Positions 61,711-64,000 of a stretch of DNA of 64,000 nucleotides are shown piece after piece; position 1 is the stretch's first letter; every line of letters starts with the position of its first letter. Source of the stretch: Pedobacter alluvionis (GTDB lineage Bacteria; Bacteroidota; Bacteroidia; Sphingobacteriales; Sphingobacteriaceae); assembly GCF_003664035.1 (NCBI RefSeq), contig NZ_RCCK01000013.1, positions 62,001-126,000 on the forward strand. Reading direction: 5' to 3'. The position numbers were made by a program, and so were the translations under genes. Below the pieces are notes generated by a model. It was not told where the DNA came from. It saw only the letters and a program-made list of their open reading frames with translations, and did not search any database.

Positions 61711-62397
61711 CTATAGCTTTTCGAAAGGAATATCCATTAAATTATAATTTCTCCACCCCGAGAAATCATAATGCCACCATTCATTTTCCAACACATTCAT
61801 CTGGTATTTTGCCATGACAGCGATCAGGAAATCGCGGTTTTTCCTGGCCTCGGGAGATACATTTTCATATTTTGCCGCAGCCGCAGCTGAAAAACTATCA
61901 TAGGGCGTTGGCATCACCAATTCTTTTCCTGTTTTCAGATTAATCAGTGTTAAATCTACGGCACAGCCCCTATTGTGTTTAGATCCTTTTGCCGGATTGG
62001 CCACAAAATTTTTATCGCTTGCTTTTTTATAAAACTCAACAGTAATGGCATAAGGTCGATAACCATCAAATATTTTTAACCCGTAGCCTTTTTTATTTAA
62101 TTCCTTTTGGATCTTTTTTAACGATTCTACCACTGGTCTTCGGGCAAAAGCCCTCGCCTGTTTATACATTACCTGCTGCATAAAGTTATTTTTAGTAGCG
62201 TAGCGGATATCAAGTTTAATATTGGGAATGGCTTTTTTAATTTCAACCAGTTCATTACTCGGATTCGATTTTACAGAAGCCAGGTATTGGTTATAAGAAC
62301 TTACTACAACCAGCTTTTTTATTGCAAGAGGTTTATTTTGGGCATTTACAGCAACCGAAAAGAAAAAGAATAAAGCTAGCAGATTGAATTTTATCAT
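61711..62397 (-). CDS. Exported M15 D-Ala-D-Ala dipeptidase, VanX/DdpX-like
   Basis: A 228-residue protein with a signal peptide (1-19). Zinc-site motifs of peptidase M15D are SKHNRGCAVDLTLINL (His and Asp ligands) and ENEWWHYDF (catalytic Glu, third His); the DGYRPY loop is also conserved. In vancomycin-resistant bacteria VanX removes D-Ala-D-Ala; in Gram-negatives the same type (DdpX) recycles the dipeptide. Here no vanH/vanA-like genes adjoin, so recycling is more likely. It reads toward the dacB group on the opposite strand. Confidence 0.9.
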   Translation of the reverse strand: MIKFNLLALFFFFSVAVNAQNKPLAIKKLVVVSSYNQYLASVKSNPSNELVEIKKAIPNIKLDIRYATKNNFMQQVMYKQARAFARRPVVESLKKIQKELNKKGYGLKIFDGYRPYAITVEFYKKASDKNFVANPAKGSKHNRGCAVDLTLINLKTGKELVMPTPYDSFSAAAAAKYENVSPEARKNRDFLIAVMAKYQMNVLENEWWHYDFSGWRNYNLMDIPFEKL

Positions 62398-62470
62398 AAT
62401 TATATCAAGTATAGTGATCAGGCATCAATCGTCCCCATTATCCCTCTTACATCTCCCATTTTACATCTTT

Positions 62471-63697
62471 TTATTGATTCGAAACCACCAATAATTCAAG
62501 ATCCTTGAACGGCAGATTAAACATATCGGCCAGATCTTTATTGGTGCAATTACCTTGATAAATATAAAGTGCTTCCCGAATACCCGGTTTATTCCAAACC
62601 ATATTCACTAAACCTCCAAATTCACCAATATCTAATAAAATGGGTGCAAAAATATTCGTCAAAGCGTAAGATGCCGTTCTTGGCACACGCGAGGCTATAT
62701 TAGGCACGCAATAGTGGATAACATCATATTTTCTGAATACCGGATTGGTGTGGTTGGTCACTTCAGAAGTTTCGAAACAGCCACCCTGATCAATACTAAT
62801 GTCAATTACCACAGAGTGTGGTTTCATGCGGGCAACGGTTTCTTCCATTACGATGCAAGGACTCCGCCCGTGGGTAGCCCTTATGGCACCTATTACTACG
62901 TCGCAGGTTATAATGGCTTTATTTAAAACAATGGGTTGCATGACCGAGGTAAACACCCTGCTGCCCAAATTATTCTGCAGGCGGCGTAAGCGATAAATAG
63001 AACTATCGAAAACTTTTACTTCAGCCCCTAATGCCAAAGCTGTTCTGGCTGCATATTCGCCAACCGTTCCTGCACCCAAAATAACAATTTCTGTTGGTGG
63101 AACCCCAGTAAAGCCTCCTAACATTAATCCTTTACCTCCAGTTACATTACTTAAATATTCTGCAGCAATTAAAATAGAGGTCGAGCCTACTATTTCGCTC
63201 ATGGCACGTACCACACTGAGTATATTACCTTCGTCGCGAAGATTCTCAAAACATAACGCATTAATTTTTTTATGCATCAATGCTTTCAGATAATCCTGCT
63301 TTAGCGTTCCGGTTTGTAAAGAAGAAATAAGCGTTTGCCCTTTATGCATCATCTCAATTTCTTCCAGCATGGGAGGTGCAATTTTCACCAGGATATCCGC
63401 ATCAAAAACTTCCTTTTTGTTATAGGCAATTTTGGCGCCCTGCTCAGCATATTCGGTATCAGAAAAATTAGCGGCGATACCTGCACCACTTTCCAAAACA
63501 ACCCGATGTCCGTTATTTACCAATAAAGCAACAGATAAAGGGGTTAATGCAATTCTATTTTCCTGGAAAGAAATTTCCTTTGGTATTCCTATGTATAGAC
63601 TGTTTTTTTTATTTCTGGTTTCTAACTTTGCTTCTTGCGTTTGTAGTAAACCCTGACGAGCTATATCGGCCATTCCTTCGCGTAATCCTGTAGCCAT
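62471..63697 (-). CDS. ald: Alanine dehydrogenase
   Basis: A 408-residue NAD-dependent enzyme of the AlaDH/PNT family. It carries the substrate-site region GIPKEISFQENRIALTP, the catalytic NAD-binding ILGAGTVGEYAARTALALGA and the RAMSEIVGSTSI and VVIDISIDQGGCFETS blocks. It interconverts alanine and pyruvate plus ammonia. An N-terminal extension of ~35 residues precedes the family start (MATGLREGMADIARQG..., then NKKNSLYIGIPKE); Bacteroidota alanine dehydrogenases often have it. tsaE lies upstream on the same strand, 73 bases away. Confidence 0.92.
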   Translation of the reverse strand: MATGLREGMADIARQGLLQTQEAKLETRNKKNSLYIGIPKEISFQENRIALTPLSVALLVNNGHRVVLESGAGIAANFSDTEYAEQGAKIAYNKKEVFDADILVKIAPPMLEEIEMMHKGQTLISSLQTGTLKQDYLKALMHKKINALCFENLRDEGNILSVVRAMSEIVGSTSILIAAEYLSNVTGGKGLMLGGFTGVPPTEIVILGAGTVGEYAARTALALGAEVKVFDSSIYRLRRLQNNLGSRVFTSVMQPIVLNKAIITCDVVIGAIRATHGRSPCIVMEETVARMKPHSVVIDISIDQGGCFETSEVTNHTNPVFRKYDVIHYCVPNIASRVPRTASYALTNIFAPILLDIGEFGGLVNMVWNKPGIREALYIYQGNCTNKDLADMFNLPFKDLELLVVSNQ

Positions 63698-63770
63698 GTT
63701 GAATTAAAATTATGATAGTTTTAGGTTGTTCAAGATACGGAAAATCTGTTAATTTATTGATAACTAATTG

Positions 63771-64000
63771 TTATCCCTTCGAAAACCTGAACAATCTGCG
63801 GTTTTCATCCAGCACCTTAATCTCCACTTTTATAAGTTTTTCGGGTAATAATTCTTCCACTCGTTCCGGCCATTCTATTAAACAAACGCCACCGCCATAA
63901 AAATATTCTTCATAACCCAAATCATAAGCTTCGCGGATATCTTTTATACGGTAAAAATCGAAATGAAAAACGGGACCGTTCGGGCTTTCATATTCATTTA
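63771..64000 (-). CDS. tsaE: TsaE, 3' part (tRNA threonylcarbamoyladenosine biosynthesis ATPase)
   Basis: The frame is open on the minus strand from the window edge to a stop at 63771-63773, ~76 residues. It matches the C-terminal half of TsaE: FHFDFYRIKDIREAYDLGYE and EYFYGGGVCLIEWPERVEE. TsaE works with TsaB, TsaC and TsaD in making t6A37 of tRNA. The Walker A motif lies outside the window. The start is not visible; the partial frame explains why no ATG call is possible. Confidence 0.92.
   Translation of the reverse strand, partial: NEYESPNGPVFHFDFYRIKDIREAYDLGYEEYFYGGGVCLIEWPERVEELLPEKLIKVEIKVLDENRRLFRFSKG

Noticed and set aside
61711..62397. Vancomycin-resistance locus
   Set aside because: A VanX-type dipeptidase alone, without VanH- or VanA-like ligase genes; a recycling enzyme is more likely.
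1..64000. tRNA, rRNA, tmRNA, RNase P RNA or riboswitches
   Set aside because: I saw no recognisable conserved cores in any gap, although a covariance-model search was not possible here.

Overview
The window looks like a chromosomal segment of a Bacteroidota bacterium of the Sphingobacteriaceae, most like Pedobacter. The evidence is the A+T-rich sequence, the GroEL tail rich in Gly and Met, promoter candidates resembling the Bacteroidota type, the sigma54 regulator-lptE-TPR-secG string, several DUF families common in that group (DUF4197, DUF3137, DUF5117, DUF6249), and many short palindromic intergenic repeats. No rRNA, tRNA, CRISPR array, transposase, integrase or prophage gene was found. The species is not certain.

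Layout. 1-10 kb: the 3' end of groEL, an MgtC/SapB membrane protein, a 1246-residue restriction-modification-specificity fusion, L-serine dehydratase, a secreted C1 peptidase and an AEC transporter. 10-20 kb: a DEAD-box helicase, a small heat-shock protein beside tiny membrane proteins and an apparently truncated glycosyltransferase, two ECF sigma-factor units, PanE, a beta-propeller lipoprotein, DUF4197 and a PaiB-like flavoprotein. 20-29 kb: a phosphate transporter with its PhoU-like partner, an orphan sensor kinase, then secG, a TPR protein, lptE, a sigma54 activator and miaB. 29-35 kb: two tandem AsmA-like proteins, LemA and DUF3137. 35-42 kb: a signalling cluster on the minus strand (REC-kinase, CHASE3/GAF hybrid kinase with three receivers, receiver, CheR, CheB, receiver) with no chemotaxis partners. 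42-50 kb: a zinc metallopeptidase, a frameshifted metzincin-like gene followed by a lipoprotein, gltX, a kinase-DinB-thioesterase operon, DUF6249, a Crp-family regulator and an SMR exporter. 50-64 kb: a third ECF sigma/anti-sigma pair, hydrolase, cold-shock protein, lipoprotein, phosphodiester glycosidase, a large zinc metalloprotease, an aspartyl protease with PDZ, PBP4-type DD-carboxypeptidase, a BioF-like enzyme, a histidine phosphatase, a VanX-type dipeptidase, alanine dehydrogenase and the 3' part of tsaE.

Themes. Envelope maintenance and stress response dominate: three ECF sigma units, Hsp20, GroEL, cold shock, LPS transport (LptE), AsmA-like proteins, several exported proteases and peptidoglycan enzymes. 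The rest is core housekeeping (gltX, miaB, secG, tsaE, ald).

The most notable observations are: (1) a metzincin-like protease whose zinc site and Met-turn lie in the -1 frame after an A6 run at 43445-43450; (2) a nuclease-methylase-two-TRD single-chain R-M enzyme squeezed between housekeeping genes; (3) the CheB/CheR/hybrid-kinase cluster; (4) several families of dispersed intergenic palindromes, some shared between distant loci of the window; (5) matching promoter-like sequences before the third ECF sigma gene and before lemA. None of these can be called a new system from sequence alone. Gene calls rest on motif recognition without database searches.
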